Positions 50,301 to 60,794 of a DNA stretch of 64,000 bases are shown here, one piece after another (the first letter of the stretch is position 1; every line of letters begins with the position of its first letter). The notes under the pieces are model-generated. The model did not search any database and had not been told where the DNA came from. It was given only the letters and a program-made list of their open reading frames with translations. The DNA is taken from positions 16,201,501-16,265,500 of the forward strand of contig NC_046680.1 in NCBI RefSeq assembly GCF_009870125.1. Direction: 5' to 3'. Made by a program: the position numbers and the translations under genes. This stretch comes from Drosophila pseudoobscura (Eukaryota > Arthropoda > Insecta > Diptera > Drosophilidae).

Positions 50301-50420
50301 AAGGATGTCTACCACAGCTGTCGGCGGTGGCGAACTTTTTACTGCCACTTTCGGCACAACTGGTTCATCGTCGTCCGTTGTTTCTTCGTCTAAACTAATT
50401 AAAGTCTTTACATCGTCCAT
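47389..50420 (-). CDS. ClC-b: ClC-7-type chloride/proton antiporter
   Basis: Nine coding exons: 50420-50169, 50048-49944, 49873-49672, 49612-48641, 48582-48413, 48348-47962, 47901-47743, 47672-47589, 47511-47389. They join in frame to 817 residues, close to human ClC-7 (805). Three CLC selectivity-filter motifs are present: GSGIP (233-237), GKEGP (275-279, with gating Glu277) and GVFIP (540-544). The proton glutamate of exchangers is conserved (FSLEE, Glu344), so it should be a 2Cl-/H+ exchanger of lysosomes or late endosomes rather than a plasma-membrane channel. The C-terminus carries two CBS domains (about 600-700 and 765-817). The acidic N-terminus starts at [10 protein letters not shown]; an upstream in-frame ATG in the 5' UTR is ignored because it adds residues unlike the family. 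Confidence 0.94.
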
Positions 50421-50475
50421 TACTCCAATTTTTCCATAAAATTGCGCACAAAAACTAAAAACAAAAAAAAAGTTC

Positions 50476-50486
50476 AAGTGTGACCC
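50476..50486 (-). promoter_or_regulatory. ClC-b: Motif 1 site upstream of ClC-b
   Basis: GGGTCACACTT on the minus strand is a near match to YGGTCACACTR and lies 56 bp before the ClC-b start codon. It implies a TATA-less promoter with a short 5' UTR. The upstream BED-finger gene appears to end only about 70 bp away. Confidence 0.5.
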
Positions 50487-50550
50487 TCTGCTGTTGCTAA
50501 CGAAATACCCAATACTAAGCGGTTACTGCACTAATATGGAGGGAATGTTG

Positions 50551-50556
50551 TTTATT
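50551..50556 (-). terminator. poly(A) signal of the BED-finger gene
   Basis: AATAAA on the minus strand lies 82 bp past the stop codon of the BED-finger gene and 65 bp before the ClC-b Motif 1 site. Confidence 0.5.
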
Positions 50557-50637
50557 CAGTTGGTATAGATATTATATATGTACATATATGTATAATTCTT
50601 AAATTCATAGTTAGTTTCGTTCCTTGGGAACGAAATC

Positions 50638-52028
50638 CTAAAAAGTGGGCTGAAATTGGAAGTCCGGATTCAAAAACTTGAATTTGGCGGCCTCCAGGAG
50701 TAAACGGTTGTGCTCAATTTGGTTGCGGGAGCGCAGCTCCTGGCTTATATCGGTCATTGTGCGTTCAAGTCGCTGCAGAATATCTCTAGGTGGTCCATCC
50801 ATGTAATGTGCCACTGAGGGAGCCATTTGAACATCTTCCAGGGAATACGATTTGCTGGATAAGCTGGATATGCCGTCGCTTTGCGAGGATGCTATAGAAG
50901 CTGTGGTCAGATCAATGGCTACCGGCTGTTCCGTACGGATTGGGGATGGTGAATTGCTTGGTTGCTCCTCCTTAACGTCGGGGCGCAAGGGCAAGACCTG
51001 CGGCACAGCAGCCACGGGAGTAAGTTGGCTGTAGTTGGCCATCAGGGTCTCCACCGTGCTGGGGTGGAGATTTGGAAGCTGGGAATAGTAGAATTTGTTA
51101 TATAAGATTTGGAAATTCACACTATACATAAGAACGACTACTTACGGTGCGAACATGTTGGACTATTAACCCAATGTTTGTCGAATTATCTGTACAGTTG
51201 GGCATCTTCGACGCGGCCTGGTTCACGTGATTTTCGTTGTGATCTAAGGTCGAATAGCCGCTCACGGAAGGAGAGGGCTAAGGAAAGAACAAAAATTAAC
51301 ACACACACAAACAATCATGTAAATGCACGATAACCTCTGTTTAATTTCATTGAGTTGGTTGCTGTGCCGAAACAGATACACCCACAAACACACACGCGTG
51401 CATGTTCTACTTCTCTAACGGTAAACTGCATAGCTTAATACATATGGCTATCTCGCTTGTTGCTTACTGTTTTAGTGCCCGTCTCCTCCTTCTGTTCGCT
51501 ATGCTCTTGCTGGTGGCGCTGGAACACCGTTTTAATTTTCAGCTCGTGTGTTTCGTTTGCCGTCGGCGCAGAAGACGCTATAGCAGGTGCAGCCGGCGCA
51601 GACGCCGCCGCAACAGGTCCTCTTGTTATAGGCTTGCACGGCGATGTTGAAGCTCTCTTTCTACGGGGTTTCTCATTTCCCCGATTCTTCATAATGCGAT
51701 CACGGCGTTCCTCCAGGGCAGCCACCTTCATTTCGTGCAATTTGCCCAACAAAGATGCGTGCCGACGCTGTACCGGAATCATAAGTCAATTACTCGAAAT
51801 GGTGGGGTGTTATTTCTCTACCTTGATGTGCATATGAAAGTTTCCCGTGGAACGCACGCTGCCGCGATAAACCCGATCCGGCGGACAATTACAGCACTTG
51901 ACCACCACATTGTCTCCGATCTGGCTTTCAATGCTGTACAGCTCTCCATTTAATATGTAAGGAACGTGTTGACGCTGCTCCAAATCCACCTCAGACCTAA
52001 CCTCAGGATTATTACTGTCCGACGACAT
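50638..52028 (-). CDS. BED-type zinc-finger protein
   Basis: Four coding exons: 52028-51822, 51767-51468, 51277-51146, 51078-50638. They join in frame to 359 residues. Residues 45-72 form a single BED-type finger: Cys45-x2-Cys48, then a STGNFxxHIKRRH segment with His67 and His72. BED fingers bind DNA and occur in chromatin and insulator proteins (BEAF-32, DREF, Stand still). The intron after Lys69 splits the finger. The middle is basic and Ala/Pro-rich (about 95-170), and the C-terminal part is Ser/Pro-rich with a final helical segment rich in Arg, Glu and Leu (about 300-340). That tail could dimerise. It is likely nuclear. I recognise it as a conserved fly gene but am not sure of the symbol. 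Confidence 0.85.
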
Positions 52029-52484
52029 TATTCCAGATATTGTTCCTGCTGGCCCTAATTTTGAATTTAATTTTATGCGAAACTAAAATTTATTATCGCC
52101 AAAAACCATTACTTACAGCAGCGACAAATCTGTCAAAAAGAAGAAGTACTTGCAGAGATACAACCACACATGAATCTATGAGTTCTGCTCGCAAAGAGGA
52201 CTTCGAAAAGAGAGAAGGCAAAACGTAAGAAATGGTTCAAAACGGAAAAGGGGAAACATCTACAAGTACGATATACATATTTAATTGTGAGACAAGTACG
52301 GGTGCTATTCGATACCACAGTGTACAGTGCCTTGAGTATACATTTATTGTGCGAAATATGCTGTATTTATTGTGTTATTTTCTGTAATTTAATTCCTTGC
52401 GCTTTAAATTTTAATAAGTTTCGGCGCCAGGGCTTTCGATAGTTCGATTCGATATATTGCTCGAGTGAATTGTGGCAACCCTAA

Positions 52485-52492
52485 TATCGATA
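52485..52492. promoter_or_regulatory. DRE (TATCGATA) in the BED-gene/Ak6 divergent promoter
   Basis: A perfect DRE lies 91 bp upstream of the Ak6 start codon, inside a 554-bp gap between two divergent genes. A second, weaker CGATATAT lies about 35 bp to the left. This suits a housekeeping, DREF-type promoter, possibly bidirectional. Confidence 0.55.
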
Positions 52493-52582
52493 AGCGGTAT
52501 CTGCACGTTTTCAACATAAATAAACAATATCAACCTTTTAATTAAGAATATATCTAAATAGAAGTGTATTACGGGCTATGAG

Positions 52583-53219
52583 ATGTCGGATCAAAACGCA
52601 GATGCGAAGCCAAACATTTTAATCACCGGTTGGTATGTTTGCTTCAGATAATTGTACGATTCTAACATGTTGTTGGACCCACAGGAACACCCGGAGCGGG
52701 CAAATCGTATTTGTGCGAGCGTTTGGCCGAACAATTGAAGTTCGACTGGTTGGACTGCTCAAAGATTGCCAAGGAAAATGATTACATTGAGGAGCACGAC
52801 GAGGAATACGATTGTCCCATTTTAGATGAAGAGAGGGTATTATGCTACAATATTTCCGGGAATCTAAATAACAAATTACAAAATCTTAGCTTATGGACCA
52901 CCTGGAACCGTTGATGCAGAAGGGCGGCAACATCGTGGAGTATCACGGCTGCGATTTCTTTCCCGAGCGTTGGTTTCAAGCTGTCTTCGTTGTCACCTGC
53001 CCCAATAAGACGCTCTACGATCGTTTAAAAGAACGCAACTACAATGAGAAGAAACTTTCCTCGAATATAGAGTGTGAAATCTTTGGCACAATCCTGGAAG
53101 AAGCGCGAGATTCGTACAAAGCTGACATTGTTCACGAACTCTGCGGCGAGTCGGCAGCAGATGCCGATAAAAGCTTGAAAACAGTGAAACAATGGTACCG
53201 TATGTGGAAGAGAAAATAA
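52583..53219 (+). CDS. Ak6: adenylate kinase isoenzyme 6 (hCINAP/Fap7 family)
   Basis: Three exons: 52583-52628, 52685-52836, 52890-53219. They join in frame to 175 residues (human AK6 is 172). The P-loop GTPGAGKS lies at residues 16-23. The segment DEEYDCPILDEE followed by LMDHLEP and HGCDFFPERW is typical of this nuclear family. It transfers phosphate between adenine nucleotides and acts in 40S ribosome maturation in yeast and human. Introns are tiny (56 and 53 nt); the second has a weak donor, AGG|GTATTA. An out-of-frame ATG five bases upstream (52578) would give only a very short peptide, so leaky scanning is expected. AATAAA (53215-53220) overlaps the stop codon. Confidence 0.94.
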
Positions 53220-53305
53220 ACATACTTTTATGAGGAAATGCTAATCATCTAGTCCGACAGTGGATAAAGCAAAGTATTCGCAATCTATGTATGGCTAATA
53301 CATAT

Positions 53306-53311
53306 TTTATT
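53306..53311 (-). terminator. Cyp301a1: poly(A) signal of Cyp301a1
   Basis: AATAAA on the minus strand lies 63 bp past the Cyp301a1 stop, in the 154-bp gap between convergent Ak6 and Cyp301a1. Confidence 0.55.
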
Positions 53312-53373
53312 AGGAAAATATTTACAACAAACTACGAGTATACGAAATCTTAAATCTACAACTCATGAGGCAA

Positions 53374-56199
53374 CTATATGCGCGTCATTTTAAAGCGGAG
53401 TGGGCCATCCGGCGCGTACATGAATGTGACGGCATAGTCCAATGGTTTGTGGTTGTACTCAAGCTTGTAGTTTCGCAACAGCTTGGCCAGCAGTATCTGC
53501 ATCTCCAGGTCAGCGAATCGCCGCCCCAGGCACATGCGGGCACCATAGCCGTAGGGCAACGAGGCGAACGGATGTAGTTTGCCCGGAACTCCACCATGCT
53601 GTGGCTTCAGCCAACGCTCGGGTCGGAACGTGGCAGCATCTGTTACATACTCCTCCATGTTACCGGTCACAATCGTGGGAAAGACGGCCTGGACTCCCTT
53701 CGGCACCTGGTAGCCGCAGATCACGCTGTCCTCCTGCAGGGTGCGTCCATTGCCAATCACCGTGCTGTACATTCGGAAAACCTCCTTGATGAAGGCCTTC
53801 AGATGGTGCATCTGGTCGAGCAGCTGAATGGTGAGCGGTGTGTTTGGGTCTGGTAGCAGGCGCTTCAGTTCCTCGTGCACCTTTTGCTGCTCCTCGGGAC
53901 GCGTGGCCAGTTGATAGAGCATTGAGCAGACCGCCATCGATATCTGGAAGTGGTAACTTTTAGCTTTCTGTTGAAAACTACAGAGACTCTGATCTTACGG
54001 TGTCTATTCCGACTAGAATCAAGTCCAGCGCCATTATGGTGGCTATCTTTTCGTCCTTCTCCGACATAATCACCTTCTCCACCAGCGAGGGCTCACCTGC
54101 ACGCTGGCTGGGATCTTGTGTCTTCAATCGCTCTGTGGCACTCTGTATGTACTTCATACAGACGCTGGATGGAACGAGATATTGATGGCTTCATGGTATT
54201 AAGAATATTCTGCACTTACCCCACAAAGAAGTTCATGTTCTTCACATATTGGGTCCAGAGCGGCGTCGGGAAGTACCGCCAGTAGGGAGCCTTCAGTTCG
54301 AGAGTGGCCACGTTCCGCAGGGCATACTTGGCAGCATCGATGATTTGCTGTGGCTCCGAGTCGGGACTGAGATTCGCTTCGAGGCAACCCAAACGCGTGT
54401 CCAAGGCAACGCGTCCAATACCTGATGTGGACAAGAATATTGACGTTATAGTATAAACATAGTCATTCGTGGTCATGAGGGCTCACATTCCAGCGACCAT
54501 TTGTGTATCTCGTTGTCGAAATCCTTTGGCAGCTCCTGGTTACCATCCAACAGGTGCTCGCATCGCACCAGGAAATCATCTGTGATCGCCTCCAGCGGCT
54601 GCAGGTAGCGCCTGATGGTGGATAGCTGCAGCACCGGCTTCTGGACACGCGATCTAAACTGACGCCAAGGCTCGCCGTGGCTGCATGGGAAATGGTGAAT
54701 CAGTGGATCAATGGATCAGTGTTATGCGAGTATGCGTGAGGCTGTTCCACTTACACGCCCACCACGCCGCCGAGTTCCCCAAAGAAGTCCTTGCGCACCA
54801 CGCTCTTGTACTTGACCAGACTGGGCATCGATGGGCGGAAGGGGGTGGGCCCCTCGCTGCGGTAGCACTGAAATGTCAGAAAAATCATAAATTGCTTGGC
54901 TCTAACATCCGACAACTGGCAGTAATTTGTACTAGCTGGAAGCGTCGCAAAGTGCCAGAAATTGCTGTAATGCTTTGGTGCCTTCGTGCTTCGCTGGTCA
55001 AGCGGAAAGACCCCACCAGTAGCTAAGTACATACGTCTTGGCTGTGTTCCGTGTTAAGGCTTGAGCATAGCTTACCTTTTCGATTTCGTCGGCATCGTAG
55101 ATAAAGAGTAGATCGGGCCTACCTATGAGGCCACCGAAACGCACAATTCTGCCATAGCGATCGTGTAGCAGCGACGAGATGTTGGCCACATCGGAGATGG
55201 TGTATTGGCCAATGATCGGCATCAGACTGTGAAGGAGAACCGCCAAGGTTAGGGCGCATGACAAAAAAAACCGAACAATTGGCAAACAAAACAAATCTCT
55301 GCGACAATGGAGGATGCATTAGCCTTTGCCAAAAGCGCAAAATACTCGTAGTATCGTATATATGTAGTACGTGAACGGAGCTTGCACCAAAATTTCACAT
55401 GTTATGATGCTGACCTTGAATACGGCGCTAATTGAACGCTAATCAACAAGATGACGTATAAGGGAATGGATTGTATGTCGGAGCGGATGCCAGCCGATTA
55501 GCCGAGGGAGTGATTATGTGGTTTCCGTAAGGGCAGGCGCGGTGCAGGTGTGAACACTCGGATACTAGGAAACCCAACAAGAATCATTGAAAACTATCAT
55601 TCAAGCCGTTGTTAAATATTTGGACAACAAACGGGGGAAAACAAGCTTCGTTGCGGCCAGTGAAATGATCGCCTGCTTTGGACGCGGCAAAGCAAAAATA
55701 AATTAATGGATATAAAAACCAGCATCATCATGAGCAGTGCTTATTGAACATGCTTAATTGGGTCAAGTGAAACGGAGAGTGTAGAGTGGCTGGCTGTGGC
55801 TGTGGCTCTGGCTCTGGCTCTGGTGCAGGGAAATGGAATTGCAATTCGCAGAGTGAAAGTACGTTTGCTGCTCGAGTCTTTCGTTTCTGTGTGTCGCGAC
55901 TCTTATACGAGTACCTACCGCCAGGTGTTGCCCAGAATGGGTAGGGGCTTGGGTCCAGGTATCTGATTGTAGGGCAGAGCGTTCTGCCATTCGGGAGTGG
56001 AGTGTATTCGTGGCGTTGTCGGCGCCGCTGTCTCCTCTGGTTCCAGCAGATGGGGACAAGCGGCCACGCCCGTGGAGCTGTCGCGGATCTCCAGACGTTG
56101 CTTCTCATTTGGCAGCAGGCCTGTGCCACTGATCCTTGACACAGTTCGCCTCAGGCTGGATGCACTGGCTGTGCAAGCCCTCACTGGAAGCTTGTTCAT
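53374..56199 (-). CDS. Cyp301a1: mitochondrial-clade cytochrome P450 CYP301A1
   Basis: Seven exons: 56199-55919, 55226-55076, 54867-54755, 54680-54487, 54421-54220, 54164-53999, 53943-53374. They join in frame to 558 residues. The N-terminus is Arg/Ser-rich and amphipathic without a hydrophobic anchor, as in mitochondrially targeted P450s. The I-helix motif GIDT lies near 366-369, the K-helix ExxR at Glu423-Arg426 and PERW at 477-480. The heme loop is FASLPYGYGARMCLGRR with Cys507 as the haem ligand; the basic GRR after the Cys is typical of the mitochondrial clan. In D. melanogaster this gene is needed for proper adult cuticle formation, and ecdysteroid metabolism has been proposed. No key residue is missing. 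It is convergent with Ak6. Confidence 0.95.
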
Positions 56200-56827
56200 T
56201 TCTTTTTTTGTTGTTTTCTATCTGGCTTTATGCGTGTGTCAGCAACAGCTAACCGATTTAAATTCAAATCAGATTTCACTCGTTTTATGCCTCGATTTCC
56301 AATTGTCTTGCGTTGACGTTGTCTTTGCGTTGACACACACAGATACACTGGCTCGAATGAAACTGGCTTCTAGCTCTGCCAGTCCGCTTGCAACAACTGA
56401 GCTCCGTTCCACACTCAATGGCTGTCCGACACAAACTAGCTGCTCCAGCGCCTCCACTGAGCCCCCAGACCCGTCCTCTTAGTAAACTTTTAAAAGAGAA
56501 ATCATTTCGATGCTCTTTCGTTCCGTGCTTTCGACCATGTAATGAGAACTGAAAGAATGGACGTATGAAAATTGTGCAAGGGGCACAGATTCACTTCAAT
56601 GTCTTACTGACTTTTTACATACAACATGATTTAGTAATAAACATTAACCTTTGGGTCAAATGTAAGTAAATATGTACATAAATATGACAAATGTTATTTC
56701 TTTACTTAAGAGCGATCAGTTTTACGGCCATGGTTGCGGTATTTGTGTCTGTTCGGCGGGTTCTCAGCTCCAATCTGGGATGCGATGCACGGAGATTCAA
56801 CTCTAGAGTTGGGTAAATGCTCGATTT
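56200..56827. other. Cyp301a1 5' flank
   Basis: Upstream sequence of Cyp301a1 up to the first DUF1091 relic. No coding exon is recognised. The short minus-strand frames near 56.3 and 56.75 kb have no family resemblance. Promoter elements could not be fixed. Confidence 0.35.
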
Positions 56828-57240
56828 TCTGCAGGCTCATGGAAAATGTGAATCTTTCGAAGGGTTTGTCATCAAAACTATAATGACTCAATCCAATTTA
56901 AATCACACCTTTTTATACGATTTGTCTGGGGTTTTTATTTATATTCAGTTATTTAATTCCTCCACTTAGCACACTAATATTAACAAATTTGTTTGGGTCT
57001 GAAACAGTTTTCTGTTGTCGGGATAAAGGGGCATAGCTGCAAAGCATTGCTACGCACAACCATTCCTTCTTACTCCGCCGACACTCTCCTTGGCCGCCTC
57101 CATCCAATCCTGGGACACCTTGGGATCCGCTACCATGTGTGGCACAATACCTTCCTCCTACATCCGACACCTCTCATGCTCAAACCGATGGCACTCGAAG
57201 AAGTAGTGAAGTTTTCGTGAGAGATGAAGTATAAACGGAG
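56828..57240 (+). pseudogene. decayed DUF1091 copy
   Basis: 56828-56930 matches exon 2 of the intact DUF1091 gene at 57886-58053 (shared: CTCATGG.AAATGTGAA, TTTCGAAGG, TAATGACT, AAATCACACCT), with substitutions and an internal deletion that shifts the frame. 57190-57240 matches the end of its exon 3 (TTTTCG..AGAGATGAA...GGAGCAGA). The region between is diverged, and no first exon or signal peptide is visible. It is a relic of a tandem duplicate. Confidence 0.65.
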
Positions 57241-57585
57241 CAGAAATATAGTGACTTTTATAGATCCTATTACTACCAATGCGAACTTCGACATCCAAAT
57301 GGTCTACTGACCCAAGAATTTGGTATGGTTATAAATATAAATAAGCGAAGATTCGACTATATTGAAATAGTATAATTACTACTGTGGAAATGTTATACAG
57401 TTTAGCTAAGGCTATAGCGGATGGGCTTTAGTTCGGCCGTTTCAAACACCGAACAAACTCATTAGATCTCCATGGATTCACCCGTAATCACCTGAAAGCA
57501 ATCAAATATAGCATAATTAAGGAAGACTGCACCAAATTTATTTAAAAAGGCCATGCCCATTTGGCGTGTGATTAGTGACACGGAA

Positions 57586-58274
57586 ATGTTCGACGCACTT
57601 GTATCTGGCCGGTGGCATTTTCTGGCCGCAGCTGTTGTGTTCTGCTCCGTTCTGGGGTGCGAGGGTCGGAGGTCGAACTCCAGATTCACCAACCTCCAGT
57701 GCGAGTCGTATAGCGAGTCGTTTGCGACTTTCTCGAAATGCAAACTCAATCTCCTCGCCAGGGGACGCGCGGGAGTCAATATACACTGCCAACTGCACAA
57801 GACGCCCATTACAAACGTGTGGGTGAGTCTAGAATCCTGATTGTGGCCGAGAGCCTTGTGGTTATTTGGAGTTTGCCAATGACAGATGAATTGGAGCATG
57901 TATCGTCGCTACAATGGCTGGCGTCCATTTATGTACAACGTCAGCAAGAATTTCTGCCAGCTCATGGCAAATGTGAACGATGTCTCTTTCGAAGGACTTG
58001 TCATCAATGCCATAATGACTGGATCAAACCTAAATCACACCTGTCCGTACAATGTGGGTATTAGCATATCATCAACAAAGTGAAACAGTTTTAATTGGAT
58101 CCCTTTATTGCCATCATTTAGCATGATATCATACTGGATAATTTGGAATTCACAGACGATTTGCTGAAAACCTTACCACTCCCCAAAGGCGACTATAAGA
58201 TCCAACTGCGATTTGCCAGTGACAAAACATGGAGATTGCAAGTGTCAGTTTTTTTCGCAAGAGATGAACAATAA
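57586..58274 (+). CDS. secreted DUF1091-family protein
   Basis: Three exons: 57586-57822, 57886-58053, 58122-58274. They join in frame to 185 residues, the usual length of the family. The start MFDALVSGRW was chosen over an in-frame ATG 33 bp upstream because it opens a clear signal peptide (hydrophobic LAAAVVFCSVLGC at about 12-24). Later segments TNLQCES, FCQLMANVN and TCPYNHDI with conserved Cys residues are typical of DUF1091 (MD-2-related-like fold). This is a large, fast-evolving insect family of mostly unknown function; some members take part in taste, pheromone sensing or lipid binding. Decayed copies flank it on both sides, so this is the surviving member of a local cluster. Confidence 0.8.
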
Positions 58275-58648
58275 TTGGAGCAGATAGGTATGGATAGGTA
58301 CTACAGGACCGGACCCAAGGGCCCACAGTAGCTGGCTTCTCAAATGGCTGGATGGTCAATAATATATTTCTATTCTATTCCAGGCACAAACATTTAGTAC
58401 AGATGTACATATCATGTGTCCAAATTGATATAAAATACAGAACATATCATTTAGAATTCTGTCAATTGATTTTGACTTGTGATGTTTAATGGAAATTTAA
58501 TAGATATTTAAATTTTATTTAAGCTTTTTCTAACACTATGCATAGTCATTATGCACTCGTAATCACCTCAATATTTGTTATTCGACTTGATTTCAAACTC
58601 ACTGAACTATAGCTTCATTAGCCCTAATGTGTAATCGGTTCTTGGTTG

Positions 58649-58880
58649 AATGGAAATGGTTGCGGTACGTCCATATAATGGCAGGTATCCATTTATGTCC
58701 GTACAGCGTCAACTATAATCTGTCTTTGGAAGGACTTGCCATCAATGCTATAAAGACTAGATCTAACTTGAATCATGCCTGTCCGTACGATATGAGTTAG
58801 CATAAGAATCATACATAGCACGACATCCTACTAGATAACTTGGAGTCCAACGATGAGTTTGCTCGCATGATATTGCATAC
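58649..58880 (+). pseudogene. second decayed DUF1091 copy
   Basis: This matches exon 2 and the start of exon 3 of the intact neighbour: CGTCCATATAATGGC.GGTATCCATTTATG, GGAAGGACTTGCCATCAATGC, AATCATGCCTGTCCGTACGA, then ATCCTACTAGATAACTTGGA. Frame is broken by a deletion in the FCQLM region and by in-frame stops. No first exon is visible. Confidence 0.65.
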
Positions 58881-59004
58881 TCTTGTGCTGTAGAAAAATA
58901 AATGAAGGTATGTAGCTTTGAATTTATTTTTTTATTTGTACGTTGACATGCAATGACTGCATCTTACAAGAGAGGAGGAGAATTAGTGCTGGATATAATA
59001 TAGA

Positions 59005-59041
<37 letters not shown>

Positions 59042-59640
59042 AGACCCTAAACGGTTCATGAAAGGAATAATTCGATTTACACAGTGGAAGGAAAGGTATA
59101 AAATTTCTAGTGAGTCTAATGGGAATCGTGAGGTTGACACATTTTGACACTATATCTCGGCTAAATAGGGCCACTTCGGCGAAGGACCATCACAGGCAAA
59201 ATCCTAAGCCACCTGGACCCGTTGATGGACTGGCCGCCAGCTCCCGAAACCGTCTTCCATCATTTGCCGGACCATTCCATGGCCTTCGCTGGCCCATCGA
59301 CCACGGCATGGCCAACCGAGTGGGCATGCCGCAGCCCAGATGGTGAATTCAATCAAAATCCCGATTTCATTGAGAATGCTGTATGGCCTAGACATAGCGT
59401 ACAGAAAAACCGATTACAGTATAACGAATCTATTTCCAGAACACAGCAAATGGTATATTCTGCAAAAATTAATTCTATATTAGGAATTTTTCGTATAACG
59501 AACTCCCCTTGAGAGTCGCTATATGGAAGACATTCCATATATAGACATTCCCCAAAAGACATTCGGGGGGCAAAAGGGATAGATCGGCTAAGTACAGAAC
59601 GTCGTTACACTGGCTGATGTCCATTTCTATAATAGCCTGT
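58881..59640. other. non-coding spacer with (TA)n and a GC-rich patch
   Basis: (TA)n runs at about 59007-59038. A GC-rich patch at about 59,185-59,345 keeps an open plus-strand frame (for example PPAPETVFHHLPDH) with no family I recognise. It stands out from its AT-rich surroundings and could be a relic of a lost exon or a retrocopy fragment. Confidence 0.35.
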
Positions 59641-59659
59641 TTCCGGGACCTTGTTACAA

Positions 59660-60794
59660 AAAAAGAACCAAAGATCAGTTTATTTTCCACAATTTGCTCA
59701 TATATTTATCAATTTCACTTTTGATTACAAAATTCACAATTTTAAAATGTTCTCCTTGTGCATGTTATTTAGTTGTAATAGTTTTGGTTTTGTTTTATAT
59801 ATACTCGTATGTATTCTCTTGCTGCCGAGTTTGCCGAGTTCAATTTTCAATGAGATTGTTGTGTGCATGGCAATGTTGGATACAGTTTAGTGAACAATAA
59901 ATAAAAACACGCACATAACTCTTTAGGCAATACGCATTTTGAGCATATCAAAATCTCCTGAAAGAGTTTCTGCAGTAAAATAGACAGTTTGTTGTACATA
60001 TCTAAAGTTTAAATCTTAAATGCTTTGCTGGCCGGCTGGCTTACAGTCTAGAATCTGGATCTCGACTTCATAGCTTAAGTAGTTGTGTGTTGCGTGTGTG
60101 GCGTGTGGTATGGGGTATGCGACAAATGTTTAAATGGCACGTTTCCAACTTGAAGAATAAGTTGAAGATAAGGATAAAATACAGAAGACACTTTAAGATA
60201 CAAATTGATACCGAATGTTTTGATTGTTTTTGTGGGTGTAGTAATACATAGATTAGTATAAAAGTTACGTTCCTAGGGGCATAAATAGTACGAAATTTAG
60301 CTTAGACGTAGATGTAAATGCATATGTACCATATGAATACAATATGTAGACTTAGAGACTAAAGCGGATCTGCATGCGTATGAAATGAAGGTGCTGCAGT
60401 GTGATAAATATGAAATGTCATGTGGTAGCCAGTTCAGTCAATCCTGCACACAATGAACGCACTTCTGCACTGGCTGTATGTTTTTACACGGTTTTCTTGT
60501 TGCTTAATCGTTAACTAACTATACTAAGATGCTATTTATATTTATGGATGTGTGTATCTAGGCTTAAATATGTATATGGCGGCGTCGTTCGTATTTACAG
60601 TTCTCGTCGTTCGATCGTTCATTCATTTATATCCCACATGGTTAACTAAGACTAAATGCAGACCTGTCCGGTGCTCAATCCAACTCGATTGGTGCCCAAC
60701 AGAAACTAAAAAACAAGTAACATAAATTGTTTTCACGACTAATACTTGTAGTGGGTGGTAGGGGGGTGGGGGCGGGGCAGGTGCCGCTTCACTG
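59660..60794 (-). other. fra: fra 3' UTR (inferred extent)
   Basis: This is sequence 3' of the fra stop codon on the minus strand. A minus-strand AATAAA (plus TTTATT, 59679-59684) would give a 3' UTR of about 1.1 kb. The interval is AT-rich with no coding frame. Confidence 0.35.
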
